45,439 bases of DNA from Actinacidiphila epipremni (GCF_012034175.1 NZ_JAATEJ010000042.1:1-45439); one strand, 5' to 3'; shown: positions 36,736-45,388, counted from the stretch's first letter. Numbers and translations: made by a program. The notes: generated by a model not told the origin, from the letters alone.

Positions 36736-38025
36736 GTGATCGGACAGGCAACGGCACACCGCCGGGCGAACGCCTTCGCCCAGGCCCTTGAGAGCCTTGA
36801 GCGCCGTACGGACCAGGCGGACGCGGAGACCCGGCAGGACGGCGCCGCGCCCGGCGGCCACGGTACGCACGGCGCACACGCCGGCCATGGTGCGCACGGC
36901 GGCCATGCGGCCCACGGCAGCCATGCCACGGCCAGGGGCGCCGACCCCGAGCAGGCCGCGCTGCTGGCCCTCGCCGCGACGCTGACCGAGCAGCCGCGCC
37001 CCGCGCTCGACCCGGAGCGCAAGACCGTGCAGCGCGCGCAGCTCATCGCCGCGATGGAGCAGGCGCTCGCCGACGGCAGCTTCCCGGTCACCGCCCGGGT
37101 GCCCGAGCAGCGCGACGGCGGGCAGGGCGGCCGGGGCGTGCGCCGGCTCACCCCCGGCAGCAGGCTCACCCGCCGCCTCGCGGTCGGCGGGCTCACCGTC
37201 GGAGTGGCCGCCGGCGCCTTCGGCGGCGTCGCCGCCGCGAGCACCAACGCGCTGCCCGGCGACACCCTCTACCCGCTCAAGCGCGGCATGGAGGACCTCA
37301 AGCTGGACATGGCCAGCGGCGACTCCTCGCGCGGCAAGATCTACCTCGACATGGCCTCCACCCGGCTCCAGGAGGCCCGCCGCCTCATGGACCGCGGTCG
37401 CGGCGGGCAGCTCGACGACGAGTCGGTGGCCGAGGTGCGCAAGGCCCTGTCGGGCATGCACCAGGAAGCCACCGAAGGCCACAAGCTGCTCAGCCAGGCC
37501 TACCAGCAGGACGGCTCCCTGCAGCCGATCGAGACGCTCAACGACTTCTCCGCCGCCCACCGCCGGGGCTGGACGGAACTGCGCGGCAAGCTGCCCAGCC
37601 AGCTCGGGGACGTCTCCGAGCAGGTGTCGTCGGTCTTCGACGCCATAGACCAGGAGGTCGCGCCGCTCAAGGCGCTGCTGCCGCCGCCGGACAAGCACAC
37701 CGGGAAGGGCCGCGACGGCTCGGCCGCCGGTGGCACGGGCGGCGGCCCGTCCGCCCCGGTCGGCGCGTCCCCGTCCGCCGGCGCCGGTACGACCCCGGGC
37801 CCGGAGGGCACGGGCACCGGCACCGCGAGCCCCTCGCCGTCGGGTACGACCCCGGCGCAGGGCCTGATCGGCGGCACCAACCCGCTGGGCCCGCTGCCGG
37901 GCCTGCCCACGGCGCCCTCCCCGACCGCCCCGCCCGGCTCGGACCACTCCGTCACCCTGCCCCCGCTGCTGCCCGGCCTGCTGCCGGGCCTGGGCCTGGG
38001 CACGACGACGGACGACGAGAACTGA
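36736..38025 (+). CDS. rsbN: Anti-sigma-BldN factor RsbN (DUF5667-type membrane protein)
   Basis: A 429-residue protein starting at GTG 36736, nine bases after GAGGAG. Residues 1-35 plus about 70-120 are cytoplasmic and presumably bind BldN; a His-rich stretch with His at every third position (His42 to His63, eight His) interrupts them. One transmembrane helix follows a basic segment (about 146-170, RRLAVGGLTVGVAAGAF). The exterior part (about 175-325) has the DUF5667 signature LPGDTLYPLKRGMEDLKL and helical repeats, and ends in a Gly/Pro/Thr-rich tail. Position directly after bldN and topology support RsbN, which sequesters BldN at the membrane. A perfect 17-bp terminator follows. Confidence 0.9.
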   Translation: MIGQATAHRRANAFAQALESLERRTDQADAETRQDGAAPGGHGTHGAHAGHGAHGGHAAHGSHATARGADPEQAALLALAATLTEQPRPALDPERKTVQRAQLIAAMEQALADGSFPVTARVPEQRDGGQGGRGVRRLTPGSRLTRRLAVGGLTVGVAAGAFGGVAAASTNALPGDTLYPLKRGMEDLKLDMASGDSSRGKIYLDMASTRLQEARRLMDRGRGGQLDDESVAEVRKALSGMHQEATEGHKLLSQAYQQDGSLQPIETLNDFSAAHRRGWTELRGKLPSQLGDVSEQVSSVFDAIDQEVAPLKALLPPPDKHTGKGRDGSAAGGTGGGPSAPVGASPSAGAGTTPGPEGTGTGTASPSPSGTTPAQGLIGGTNPLGPLPGLPTAPSPTAPPGSDHSVTLPPLLPGLLPGLGLGTTTDDEN

Positions 38026-38030
38026 CGCCA

Positions 38031-38067
38031 CGAGGCCCGTCCCCCCGGCTCGGGGGGACGGGCCTCG
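38031..38067. terminator. Strong bidirectional terminator after rsbN
   Basis: Arms at 38031-38047 and 38051-38067 are perfectly complementary over 17 bp with a 3-base loop GCT. It begins 5 bp after the rsbN stop and ends 15 bp from the convergent acyltransferase stop. Confidence 0.85.
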
Positions 38068-38082
38068 GCAGAAGGCGGGCCT

Positions 38083-39357
38083 TCAGAAGAAGACCGACCG
38101 GCGCTGCACCAGCAGCTCGTACAGCGTGTGCTGAATCGTTTCCCGCACCTGGTCGGTCAGGTTGAACACCAGCATCGGGTCCTCCGCCGCCTCCGGCGGA
38201 TAGCCGTCCGTGGCGATCGGCTCGCCGAACTGGATCGCCCACTTCGTCGGCAGCGGCACCAGCCCCGCCGGGCCGAACCACGGGAAGGTCGGGGTCAGCG
38301 GGAAGTACGGCAGCCCCAGCAGCCGCGCCACCGTGCGCGCGTTGCCCAGCATCGGGTACGTCTCCTCCGCGCCCACCACCGAGCACGGCACGATCGGCAC
38401 CTTCGTCTTCAGCGCCGTCGCGACGAAACCCCCGCGGCCGAAGCGCTGCAGCTTGTAGCGGTCGGCGAAGGGCTTGCCGATGCCCTTGAAGCCCTCCGGC
38501 ATCACGCCGACGACCTCGCCGCGCTCCAGCAGCACCTCCGCGTCCTCCGCGCACGCCAGCGTGTGGCCGGCCTTGCGCGCCAGCTCGTTGACCAGCGGCA
38601 GCACGAAGACCAGATCCGCCGCGAGCAGCCGCAGATGGCGGCCGGCCGGGTGGTGGTCGTGCACGGCGACCTGCGTCATCAGGGCGTCGAGCGGCAGCGT
38701 GCCGGAGTGGTTGGAGACGACCAGCGCGCCGCCCTCGGCGGGGATGTTCTCGATACCGCGGACCTCGACGCGGAAGTACCGCTCGTACAGCGGTCGCAGC
38801 AGCGACATCAGCACCTGGTCGGTCAGCTCGGCGTCGTAGCCGAACTCGTCGACCTCGTAGTCGCCGGTGACCCGGCGGCGCAGGAAGGCCAGGCCCGAGG
38901 CGACCCTGCGGTCCCAGTCCGCGCCCAGCACCCGCTCGGCCACCGCCCCCAGCACGGAACCGCCCGGCCCCGAGGCCCCGGCGCCCGAGGGCCCGCCATC
39001 CGCGGCCCCCGCCTGCGCGCCCGGCCCGGCACCCGGCCCCGCCCGGCCGCCCGCGGACTGCGCCGGGATGCCCGGCACGGCCCCCTGGCCGCCCTGCGCG
39101 CCCGCGCCGTCACCCGCACGCGCACCCGCACCCGGGCCCGTACCCTCCACCGCGTCCGGTACGGCCGCCAGCGGCGGCTGCGGCGCCTCCGCGGCCGTCC
39201 CGCCTGCCCCGCCCGCCGTAGCGCCCCCAGAGGCCCGCCCACGGCCCGTACGGGGCCGCCCGGCCCCCGCGCCGGAGCCGGCGCCGGAACCCGAGCCCGT
39301 ACCGCCGCGCCTGCCGCGCGAGTCCTCGCCGAACGGGATCACCTTGGCGTCGCCCAC
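38083..39357 (-). CDS. 1-acyl-sn-glycerol-3-phosphate acyltransferase-like (PlsC family) protein
   Basis: The 424-residue protein starts at GTG 39357 (AGGAG upstream). It opens with the short conserved GDAKVIPFGEDSRGR, then about 115 residues of Gly/Ala/Pro-rich low complexity, then from about residue 140 the acyltransferase domain. ALVVSNHSGTLPLD holds the HX4D catalytic motif, VGVMPEGFKGIGKPF is motif III and VPIVPCSVVGAEE follows. It is related to bacterial hemolysin/phosphate acyltransferases of lipid synthesis and is probably membrane-associated. Its start lies inside the 3' end of the epimerase gene (19-bp overlap), so the two are translated together; a joint lipid- or glycolipid-related role is inferred. 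Confidence 0.88.
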   Translation of the reverse strand: MGDAKVIPFGEDSRGRRGGTGSGSGAGSGAGAGRPRTGRGRASGGATAGGAGGTAAEAPQPPLAAVPDAVEGTGPGAGARAGDGAGAQGGQGAVPGIPAQSAGGRAGPGAGPGAQAGAADGGPSGAGASGPGGSVLGAVAERVLGADWDRRVASGLAFLRRRVTGDYEVDEFGYDAELTDQVLMSLLRPLYERYFRVEVRGIENIPAEGGALVVSNHSGTLPLDALMTQVAVHDHHPAGRHLRLLAADLVFVLPLVNELARKAGHTLACAEDAEVLLERGEVVGVMPEGFKGIGKPFADRYKLQRFGRGGFVATALKTKVPIVPCSVVGAEETYPMLGNARTVARLLGLPYFPLTPTFPWFGPAGLVPLPTKWAIQFGEPIATDGYPPEAAEDPMLVFNLTDQVRETIQHTLYELLVQRRSVFF

Positions 39358-40436
39358 GGTCCCTGCTCCTTCCGGTTGTGCTGCGGCCCCCCGAGCCCGG
39401 GCACCGCCGCCGCGAGCCGGTCCACACCGGCGGCGAGCCGCTGCGGGGGCAGCAGCCCGGGGCCGTGGGCGCGGGCGAAGTCGGCGAGCGCCTCCGCCGT
39501 GGTGTACGTCGGCGTGAAACCGAGCGTGCCACGCATCTCCCGGGTGTCCACCACCCGCCCGTGCGTGAGCAGCCGGATCTGCTCGGGCGAGAAGTCGGTG
39601 ACCCCCGCCGTCCGCAGCATCGACCCCACCCACGTCACCGCGGGCAGCAGCACCGGCGCTGTCGGCCGGCCCAGCCGCCGCGCGGCCTGCGACAGCAGCA
39701 GCACCCCGTCGCCGGCGATGTTGAACGTGCCGCTGTTCAGCGTGCCGCGCCGGGCGTCCTTCGACGCCAGCACCAGCACGTCCACCACGTCGTCCTCGTG
39801 CACGAACTGCAGCCGCGGGTCGTAGCCGAGGACCGTCGGCAGCACCGGCAGCTTGAAGTACCCGGCGAGCGGGGTGTCCGCGGTCGGCCCGAGGATGTTG
39901 GCGAAGCGCAGCACCGCGACCGCGACGTCCGGCCGCCGCCGCGCGAAACCCCGCACGTATCCCTCGACCTCGACCGCGTCCTTGGCGAAGCCGCCGCTGG
40001 GCAGCGACTTGACCGGCGTCGTCTCCCGGAAGACCGCGGGGTCGCGCGGCGCGGAACCGTACACGCTGGTGGTCGACTTCACGACCAGGCGGCGGACCGT
40101 CGGGGCCTTCTGGCACGCGCCGAGCAGCTGCATCGTGCCGATGACGTTGGTCTCCTTGACCTGCGTACGGCCCCCGGAGCCGAGCGGGGTGCCGGTGACG
40201 TCCAGGTGCACGACGGTGTCGACGGAGTGCTGCGCCAGCACCTTGCCGATCATCGGCTGCCGGATGTCGGCCCGGACGAACTCCGCCTCCCCCAGGCCGT
40301 GCTCGGGCGTCACCGCGTCGACGGCGATGACGCGGCGCACCGCCGGGTCGCGCTGTATGCGCCGCACGAACCGGCCGCCCAGCTGCCGCGCGGCGCCCGT
40401 GACGAGCACGACGCCGCCCACACTGCCGTCGCTCAA
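39339..40436 (-). CDS. NAD-dependent epimerase/dehydratase (extended SDR)
   Basis: A 365-residue extended-SDR protein. VVLVTGAARQLGGRFV is the GxxGxxG loop, VVHLDVTGTPLGSG the HxD region, and SVYGSAPRDP with ETTPVKSLPSGGFAKD gives the Ser/Tyr part; the usual YxxxK Tyr is replaced in SGGFAKD by Phe, so catalysis may differ. The TTG start at 40436 has a perfect AGGAGG six bases upstream, which decides between starts. It overlaps the acyltransferase gene by 19 bp. Such proteins act on nucleotide sugars or sterol-like alcohols; the substrate is unknown. Confidence 0.87.
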   Translation of the reverse strand: MSDGSVGGVVLVTGAARQLGGRFVRRIQRDPAVRRVIAVDAVTPEHGLGEAEFVRADIRQPMIGKVLAQHSVDTVVHLDVTGTPLGSGGRTQVKETNVIGTMQLLGACQKAPTVRRLVVKSTTSVYGSAPRDPAVFRETTPVKSLPSGGFAKDAVEVEGYVRGFARRRPDVAVAVLRFANILGPTADTPLAGYFKLPVLPTVLGYDPRLQFVHEDDVVDVLVLASKDARRGTLNSGTFNIAGDGVLLLSQAARRLGRPTAPVLLPAVTWVGSMLRTAGVTDFSPEQIRLLTHGRVVDTREMRGTLGFTPTYTTAEALADFARAHGPGLLPPQRLAAGVDRLAAAVPGLGGPQHNRKEQGPWATPR

Positions 40437-40544
40437 GCTGCGCCTCCTGTCGGGAACACCCGCACCGTATCCCGTGCGCTCGCCGGCCGTACGCCCCGAC
40501 ACAGGCCCGGCACCACCCGGACGTGCCACCGCCCGGACATGCCA

Positions 40545-40585
40545 CTGCCCTCCCCCGGCCGCCCGCAGGCGGTGGAGGAGGGCAG
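40545..40585 (-). terminator. Hairpin terminator downstream of bS22
   Basis: CTGCCCTCC (40545-40553) and GGAGGGCAG (40577-40585) pair perfectly; an inner CCGCC/GGCGG stem (40559-40563/40568-40572) extends it. It lies 50 bp after the bS22 stop and before the epimerase gene on the same strand. Confidence 0.6.
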
Positions 40586-40634
40586 GAAGCGCGGCGGACG
40601 TCCGGCGGACCGGAGCCTCGAAGCCGGCCGCTCG

Positions 40635-40733
40635 CTACTTCTTGTTGCGGCGCTGGACACGCGTCCGCTTCAGCAGCTTGCGGTGCTTCTTCTTGGCCAT
40701 ACGCTTGCGCCGCTTCTTGATGACTGAGCCCAC
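40635..40733 (-). CDS. Small ribosomal protein bS22 (AURKAIP1/COX24-type, 32 residues)
   Basis: A 32-residue, extremely basic protein, starting GSVIKKRRKRMAKKKH after the initiator and ending RVQRRNKK. This is the actinobacterial bS22/AURKAIP1-COX24 small ribosomal protein, a 30S component near the decoding site. The start is GTG 40733 with GAGGG about 6 bases upstream. Size and sequence match streptomycete members nearly exactly as I recall. It is followed by a long hairpin. Confidence 0.93.
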   Translation of the reverse strand: MGSVIKKRRKRMAKKKHRKLLKRTRVQRRNKK

Positions 40734-40869
40734 GACTACCCTCGCTTCGGTTTCACTCGGTGCGGGGCGTCCGAGCCCACACGACCTACGTCGGCCAAGC
40801 CTACCCGCCCGGAGCGGACGGACATAAACGAGGCCCACGAGATACGGTCATCTGCCCGTCAGGGCGTTC

Positions 40870-41082
40870 TCAGGCAGATTCCACCCCCACGTAGGACTCC
40901 CGGAGGTACTCGTGGACGGCCTGCTCCGGAACCCGGAAGGAACGACCCACGCGAATCGCCGGCAGATGACCGCTGTGCACCAGTCGGTACACCGTCATCT
41001 TGGACACCCGCATCACCGCCGCCACTTCGGCGACGGTGAGAAAAACGACCTCGTTCAGAGGGCGCGTTTCGGTAACAGCCAT
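40870..41082 (-). CDS. Small excisionase/BldC-like helix-turn-helix protein
   Basis: A 70-residue DNA-binding protein: after MAVTETRPLNEVVF, residues of about 16-65 form a MerR/excisionase-type winged HTH (LTVAEVAAVMRVSKMTVYRLVHSGHLPAIRVGRSFRV, in two halves), ending YLRESYVGVESA. It is a small relative of BldC; the neighbouring S. coelicolor gene has, I believe, been called bdtA, but I am not certain. It is probably a DNA-binding regulator with developmental links. ATG 41082 is set by similarity. It lies 136 bp upstream of bS22 on the same strand. Confidence 0.88.
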   Translation of the reverse strand: MAVTETRPLNEVVFLTVAEVAAVMRVSKMTVYRLVHSGHLPAIRVGRSFRVPEQAVHEYLRESYVGVESA

Positions 41083-41210
41083 GTCACACCTGAACCTTCC
41101 GCACACGCCGGGCACCGGCTTCCCCTCCGGCGACTCAAAGCGGCATGTGCGCTCCCCCCCAGATTAGGGGCGCATGAGGCAAGTGGGGAAGAGGAGTTGC
41201 CTATGGATGA

Positions 41211-42032
41211 CTACTGTGACAGCCAGGCCCGTTTGAGCACGTAGCGCGTCAATGGCCGGTAGTAATCGGACCGTATGGCGTCGTCCACCGGTACCGCCAC
41301 CGACACGCTGCCCTCTGCTTCGGCGACGAAAACAGCCGGGTCGTCGCAGTCCGCCAGACCGATCGCCTCGATGCCCAACTGACCTGCACCGCATACGAAT
41401 CCGTGATCGCCGACGACCAGCCGCGGCAGCACGCCGCCCGGCTCCGCGGCGGCCGACAGCACCGCCCTGACCGGCAGCGGCGAGTGGGTGTGCGCCCCCG
41501 GCTCCACCTGGGTACGGTCACCGTCCGTGGTCACCGGGCGCACCACGGCGACCCCGCCGACGTACCAGAGAAGATGACGACGTACGCCGAAGTGCGTGCG
41601 CATGTCCACATCCCGCCCATACGCCGGGGTGAGGACGACACATCCCGCCGCCGAGAGCGCCGCCGCCAAGGATGCGTAGAAACCGAGAAGGCGGTGTGGA
41701 TGTCCTGTGCCCAAGAGCACCGGGATACGGTCGCGGGCCGCCCGCGCGAGCCGCTCGGCGAACGCGTCCAGCGCCGCCACCGTGCAGTCCGGGTCGATCG
41801 CCTCGGGACCCGACGTCAGCGCCGGGTCCGGCGACACCCCGCACCGGTCCGCCATGAGCCGCAGCAGCTCCGGCACCGTCCACGCGCCCAGCGGATCGAG
41901 CCCCAGCGTCAGCCGCGGATCGCGCGCCGCGAACAGCCGGTAGCTCGCCAGGCTCTTCTCCCGGGGCGTGCCGACCTGCCCGGCAAGACCCGTCGCCACC
42001 AGATGCGCACGCAGGGCGCCTGCACTCACCAC
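41211..42032 (-). CDS. Conserved actinobacterial protein, annotated as 'phosphatase' elsewhere
   Basis: A 273-residue soluble protein that I know from streptomycetes under the vague name 'phosphatase', without experimental basis that I can cite. It begins ALRAHLVATGLAGQVGTPREKSLASYRLFAARDP and contains GTGHPHRLLGFY, LVVGDHGFVCGAGQLGIEAIGLADCDDP and VAEAEGSVSVAVPVDD. The His residues and repeated Asp in these blocks could bind metal. Start codons GTG 42032 and GTG 42029 are both possible; no strong ribosome-binding site is seen. It sits alone between the HTH gene and acuC. Confidence 0.7.
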   Translation of the reverse strand: MVSAGALRAHLVATGLAGQVGTPREKSLASYRLFAARDPRLTLGLDPLGAWTVPELLRLMADRCGVSPDPALTSGPEAIDPDCTVAALDAFAERLARAARDRIPVLLGTGHPHRLLGFYASLAAALSAAGCVVLTPAYGRDVDMRTHFGVRRHLLWYVGGVAVVRPVTTDGDRTQVEPGAHTHSPLPVRAVLSAAAEPGGVLPRLVVGDHGFVCGAGQLGIEAIGLADCDDPAVFVAEAEGSVSVAVPVDDAIRSDYYRPLTRYVLKRAWLSQ

Positions 42033-42162
42033 GGCATGATCGTCGTACGCCGGCCCGCCCCCGGTGCGCGGAAACCGCGGGATTCACCCTCCAGGGACCC
42101 CCTGCCCGACACACGTCCGCCCGGACGAGCCGACAGCGGCACCCGCCGCGGCCCCCGCGGCC

Positions 42163-43353
42163 CTACGGCAGCAGCCCGTGCAGCGGGAAGACCGCCCGCC
42201 GGGTCGCCAGGATCGCCTGGTCCAGCCGGTCGGCCGGGTCGTAGCCGGCGTCCTCGAAGCTTGCCCAGCGCGGCTCGCGCCCGTCCGTCATCCGCAGCGG
42301 CGCGAACTGCCGGGTGCGGGCGTAGACCTCGTGCCGCCACTCCTCCGGCACCGCCGTCGCCGGCTCCAGCGGCGCGCCCGCCGCAACGGCCACCAGGTGC
42401 GTCCACGTCCGCGGCACGACGTCGGCCACCGCGTACCCGCCGCCGCCCAGCGCCACCCACCGCCCGCCGGCGTGCTCGTGCGCCAGCCCGTGGACGGCCT
42501 CGGCCACCGCCCGCTGCGCGTCCACCGTCACCGCCAGGTGCGCCAGCGGGTCCTCGACGTGCGTGTCCGCCCCGTGCTGGCTCACCAGCACCTGCGGCCG
42601 GAACGCCGCCAGCAGCTCCGGCACGACCGCGTGGAAGGCCCGCAGCCACCCCGCGTCGCCCGTCCCCGCCGGCAGCGCCACGTTCACCGCCGAGCCCTCC
42701 GCCGCCGGGCCGCCGGTCTCCTCCGGCCAGCCGGTCTGCGGGAAGAGCGTGCGCGGGTGCTCGTGCAGCGACACCGTCAGCACCCGCGGATCGTCCCAGA
42801 ACGCCGTCTGCACCCCGTCCCCGTGGTGTACGTCCACGTCGACGTACGCCACCCGCTCCGCGCCCAGCTCCAGCAGCCGCGCCACCGCCAGGGCGGCGTC
42901 GTTGTAGACGCAGAAGCCCGAGGCCGCGCCCGGCATCGCATGGTGCAGCCCGCCGGAGAAGTTCACCGCGTGCGCCGCCTCACCACGCCACACCGCCTCC
43001 GCCGCCCCCACCGACTGGCCGGCGATCAGCGCCGAGGTCTCGTGCATCCGCGGGAAGACCGGGTTGTCGTCCGTCCCCAGCCCGTAGGAGGCGTAGGCGC
43101 GGTACGCCTCCCGTACCGACGCCGGGTCCTGCCCCGCGCGGCGTACCGCCGCCACATAGTCCTGGTCGTGCACCAACGCCAGCGTCGACTCCCCCGCCGC
43201 CGGCGCCGCCACCACCGTCAGCGCCGGGTCGAGCCCGAGCGCCCGCACCAGCCCCCGGGTGAGCGTCAGCCGCACCGGGTCCATGGGATGCCCGGGCCCG
43301 AAGTCGTACCCGGTGACCCGCTCATCCCACATCAACAGTGCTCGGCCGCTCAT
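42163..43353 (-). CDS. acuC: Acetoin utilization protein AcuC-like (class I/II histone deacetylase family)
   Basis: The 396-residue protein has the arginase/deacetylase fold. NFSGGLHHAMPGAASGFCVYNDAA holds the tandem His catalytic pair, VAYVDVDVHHGDGVQTAFW the zinc-binding Asp/His, and VSQHGADTHVEDPLAHL the last zinc Asp. HP(M/E)DPxRL-like DPVRLTLTRGL is typical of the N-terminus. AcuC-type enzymes remove acetyl groups from acetyl-CoA synthetase or other lysines. ATG 43353 lies within the 3' end of the MFS transporter gene (32-bp overlap), so the two are co-translated. No acetyl-CoA synthetase or acetoin genes are adjacent. Confidence 0.93.
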   Translation of the reverse strand: MSGRALLMWDERVTGYDFGPGHPMDPVRLTLTRGLVRALGLDPALTVVAAPAAGESTLALVHDQDYVAAVRRAGQDPASVREAYRAYASYGLGTDDNPVFPRMHETSALIAGQSVGAAEAVWRGEAAHAVNFSGGLHHAMPGAASGFCVYNDAALAVARLLELGAERVAYVDVDVHHGDGVQTAFWDDPRVLTVSLHEHPRTLFPQTGWPEETGGPAAEGSAVNVALPAGTGDAGWLRAFHAVVPELLAAFRPQVLVSQHGADTHVEDPLAHLAVTVDAQRAVAEAVHGLAHEHAGGRWVALGGGGYAVADVVPRTWTHLVAVAAGAPLEPATAVPEEWRHEVYARTRQFAPLRMTDGREPRWASFEDAGYDPADRLDQAILATRRAVFPLHGLLP

Positions 43354-44572
43354 GGCCGACACCGTACCCGGCGGGCCCCGCGTCGAAAGACTTCGCGTAA
43401 TACAGAGTCGCCGCCACAAGCAGCATCGGTACGAGCATGGCGCCGCGGTAACTCCACGCGTCTCCCAATGCCCCCACCAATGGTGAGCCCACGAGAAATC
43501 CGACGTAATTGAAGACGTTCAAGCGCGCGATCGCCGCGTCCGAAGCCGTCGGGAACAGCCGCCCGGCCGCCGCGAACGTCTGCGGCACGATCACGCACAA
43601 CCCGAACCCCAGCAGGGTGAAGCCCAGCATCCCTACCCACGCCCCGGGCGCCACCGCCACGACGGCGAACCCCGCCACCGCCACCACCGTCCCCAGCCGC
43701 ACGACCGCCACCGCCCCGAACCGCCGCACCCCGAAATCGCCCACGGAGCGCCCGAGGAGCGTCGTCACCATGTAGACGGCGTAGGGGACGGTCGACAGCT
43801 GCTCGGAGCTGTGCAGGGTGTCCTGGAGGTACTTCGCGCTCCAGTTGGAGACGGTCGAGTCGCCGATGTAGGCGAAGGACATCACCAGGCAGAGCGGCAG
43901 CAGCAGCCGCATCACCACCGGCACGGCCGCCTTCGGCTGCTCCTGGGGGTCCTGCTGGGAGTGCTGCCGCGAGGGGGCCTGCTTGCCGTGCGCGCCGTGC
44001 GGGCCGTCGTCGGCGTCCCGGTACCAGCGGCTGGCCACCAGCGTCAGCGGGATCAGCACCAGCACGGCCGGCCCGTAGATCGCCACCAGCGAGATGTGCC
44101 AGTGCGCCCCCGACCACGCCAGCACCGAGCCGACGATCCCGCCCAGACTGTAGGCCGCGTGGAAGCCCAGCATGATGCTGCGCCCGTACGCCCGCTGGAG
44201 GCTCACCCCGAGCATGTTCATCGACGCGTCCAGCCCGCCGACGCACACCCCGAACAGCGCGAGCGTCACCGCCGCCACCCACATCCGGTTGCCGGCCCCG
44301 AGCCCGAGCAGCACCAGCGCGACCACCGGCTGCACCCAGCGCAGCACCACGCTCGGCCGCACCCGCGCCACCAGCTTCTCGGTGCCGACGCTCCCGACGC
44401 CGGCCAGGATCGGCACCGCGGCGAGGAAGACCGGCAGCAGCCCGTCGCCGATCCCGTAGCGGTCCTGGATCGCCGGAATCCGGGTCACCAGCAATGCGAA
44501 GAGCGCTCCCTGCGCGAAGAAGCTCACGGCCAGGGCGGCGCGGCCGTGCCGCAGCGGCTGCGTGTCGTCCAT
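43322..44572 (-). CDS. Major facilitator superfamily transporter
   Basis: A 416-residue membrane protein with about 12 predicted helices. Between helices 6 and 7 lies a hydrophilic His/Gln/Lys-rich loop (about residues 190-218, containing HGAHGKQ and RQHSQQDPQEQPK). FFAQGALFALLVTRIPAIQDRYG opens the first helix pair and GGLDASMNMLGVSLQRAYGRSIM and LLGRSVGDFGVRRFG are family-like loops. It probably exports or imports a small molecule by proton coupling; substrate unknown. ATG 44572 starts just after a short gap, and its end overlaps acuC by 32 bp. Confidence 0.9.
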   Translation of the reverse strand: MDDTQPLRHGRAALAVSFFAQGALFALLVTRIPAIQDRYGIGDGLLPVFLAAVPILAGVGSVGTEKLVARVRPSVVLRWVQPVVALVLLGLGAGNRMWVAAVTLALFGVCVGGLDASMNMLGVSLQRAYGRSIMLGFHAAYSLGGIVGSVLAWSGAHWHISLVAIYGPAVLVLIPLTLVASRWYRDADDGPHGAHGKQAPSRQHSQQDPQEQPKAAVPVVMRLLLPLCLVMSFAYIGDSTVSNWSAKYLQDTLHSSEQLSTVPYAVYMVTTLLGRSVGDFGVRRFGAVAVVRLGTVVAVAGFAVVAVAPGAWVGMLGFTLLGFGLCVIVPQTFAAAGRLFPTASDAAIARLNVFNYVGFLVGSPLVGALGDAWSYRGAMLVPMLLVAATLYYAKSFDAGPAGYGVGHERPSTVDVG

Positions 44573-44697
44573 GAGCGAGCACGGTAGACGCGAAAGCTAC
44601 GGATGAGTAGGTGCAGGCGGTCACGATCCTGCGTCACGCCCCGCGGCGCCGCCCGTCCGGGCTACGCAGGCAGCTCAGGCACGGTGTCCGGAGGGCG

Positions 44698-45345
44698 TCA
44701 GCCCAGCAGCAGGGCGGGCAGCTCGGCCATCTGGCCGAAGAGCTCGGTGGCGTCCGCGAGCTTGGCCGGCGGCGTCATCCCGGTGTAGCCGTACACATCC
44801 ATCCCGGCCGCCCGCGCCGCCGCCACCCCGAGCGCACTGTCCTCCACCACGGCACACCGCTCCGGCGGTACGCCCATGGTCCGCGCCGCGTGCAGGAACA
44901 GATCCGGCGCCGGCTTCCCGCGCCCCACGTCCTGCGCCGAGAAGATCCGCTCCTCCCCGAACAGCCGGTAGAGCCCCGTCTTGCGCAACGCGACCCTGAT
45001 CCGCTCATGCCCCGCCGACGACGCCAGGCAGTACGGCACCCCGTCCGCCGCCAGCTTCTCCACCACCGTGGCGGCCCCCTCGACGGCCACCAGCTCCCGC
45101 TCGAAGGCCGCGAAGACCCGGCCGTGGTAGTCCGCGTCGAACCCGGCCGGAAGCCGCTCGCCGGCCCGCTCCCACACGACGTCATGCACCCGGTGCATGG
45201 CGGCGCCCATGAAGTCCCTGACGGACTCCTCGGTCGTGGTCGGATACCCGGCCTCGGTCAGGCACTCCGCGAGGATCCGGTTGGAGATCGGCTCACTGTC
45301 CACGAGGACGCCGTCGTTGTCGAAGATCACCAGGTCATACCGCAC
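44698..45345 (-). CDS. HAD-IA family phosphatase (beta-phosphoglucomutase-like)
   Basis: A 215-residue protein with DLVIFDNDGVLVDSEP (motif I, nucleophile Asp and acid-base Asp), SSAGHERI (motif II), RGKPAPDLFL (motif III Lys) and VVEDSALGVAAARAAGM (motif IV). This is a typical HAD-IA phosphatase with the C1 helical cap. Substrates of such proteins range over sugar phosphates; none can be assigned. GTG 45345 is taken as start because similarity begins there, with a G-rich stretch upstream; an earlier frame start at 45414 lacks support and would cross into the terminator hairpin. Confidence 0.88.
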   Translation of the reverse strand: MRYDLVIFDNDGVLVDSEPISNRILAECLTEAGYPTTTEESVRDFMGAAMHRVHDVVWERAGERLPAGFDADYHGRVFAAFERELVAVEGAATVVEKLAADGVPYCLASSAGHERIRVALRKTGLYRLFGEERIFSAQDVGRGKPAPDLFLHAARTMGVPPERCAVVEDSALGVAAARAAGMDVYGYTGMTPPAKLADATELFGQMAELPALLLG

Positions 45346-45388
45346 CCCGTCACTGTAACCCGGGGCCTGGTAGGCGCCTGAACGCAGA

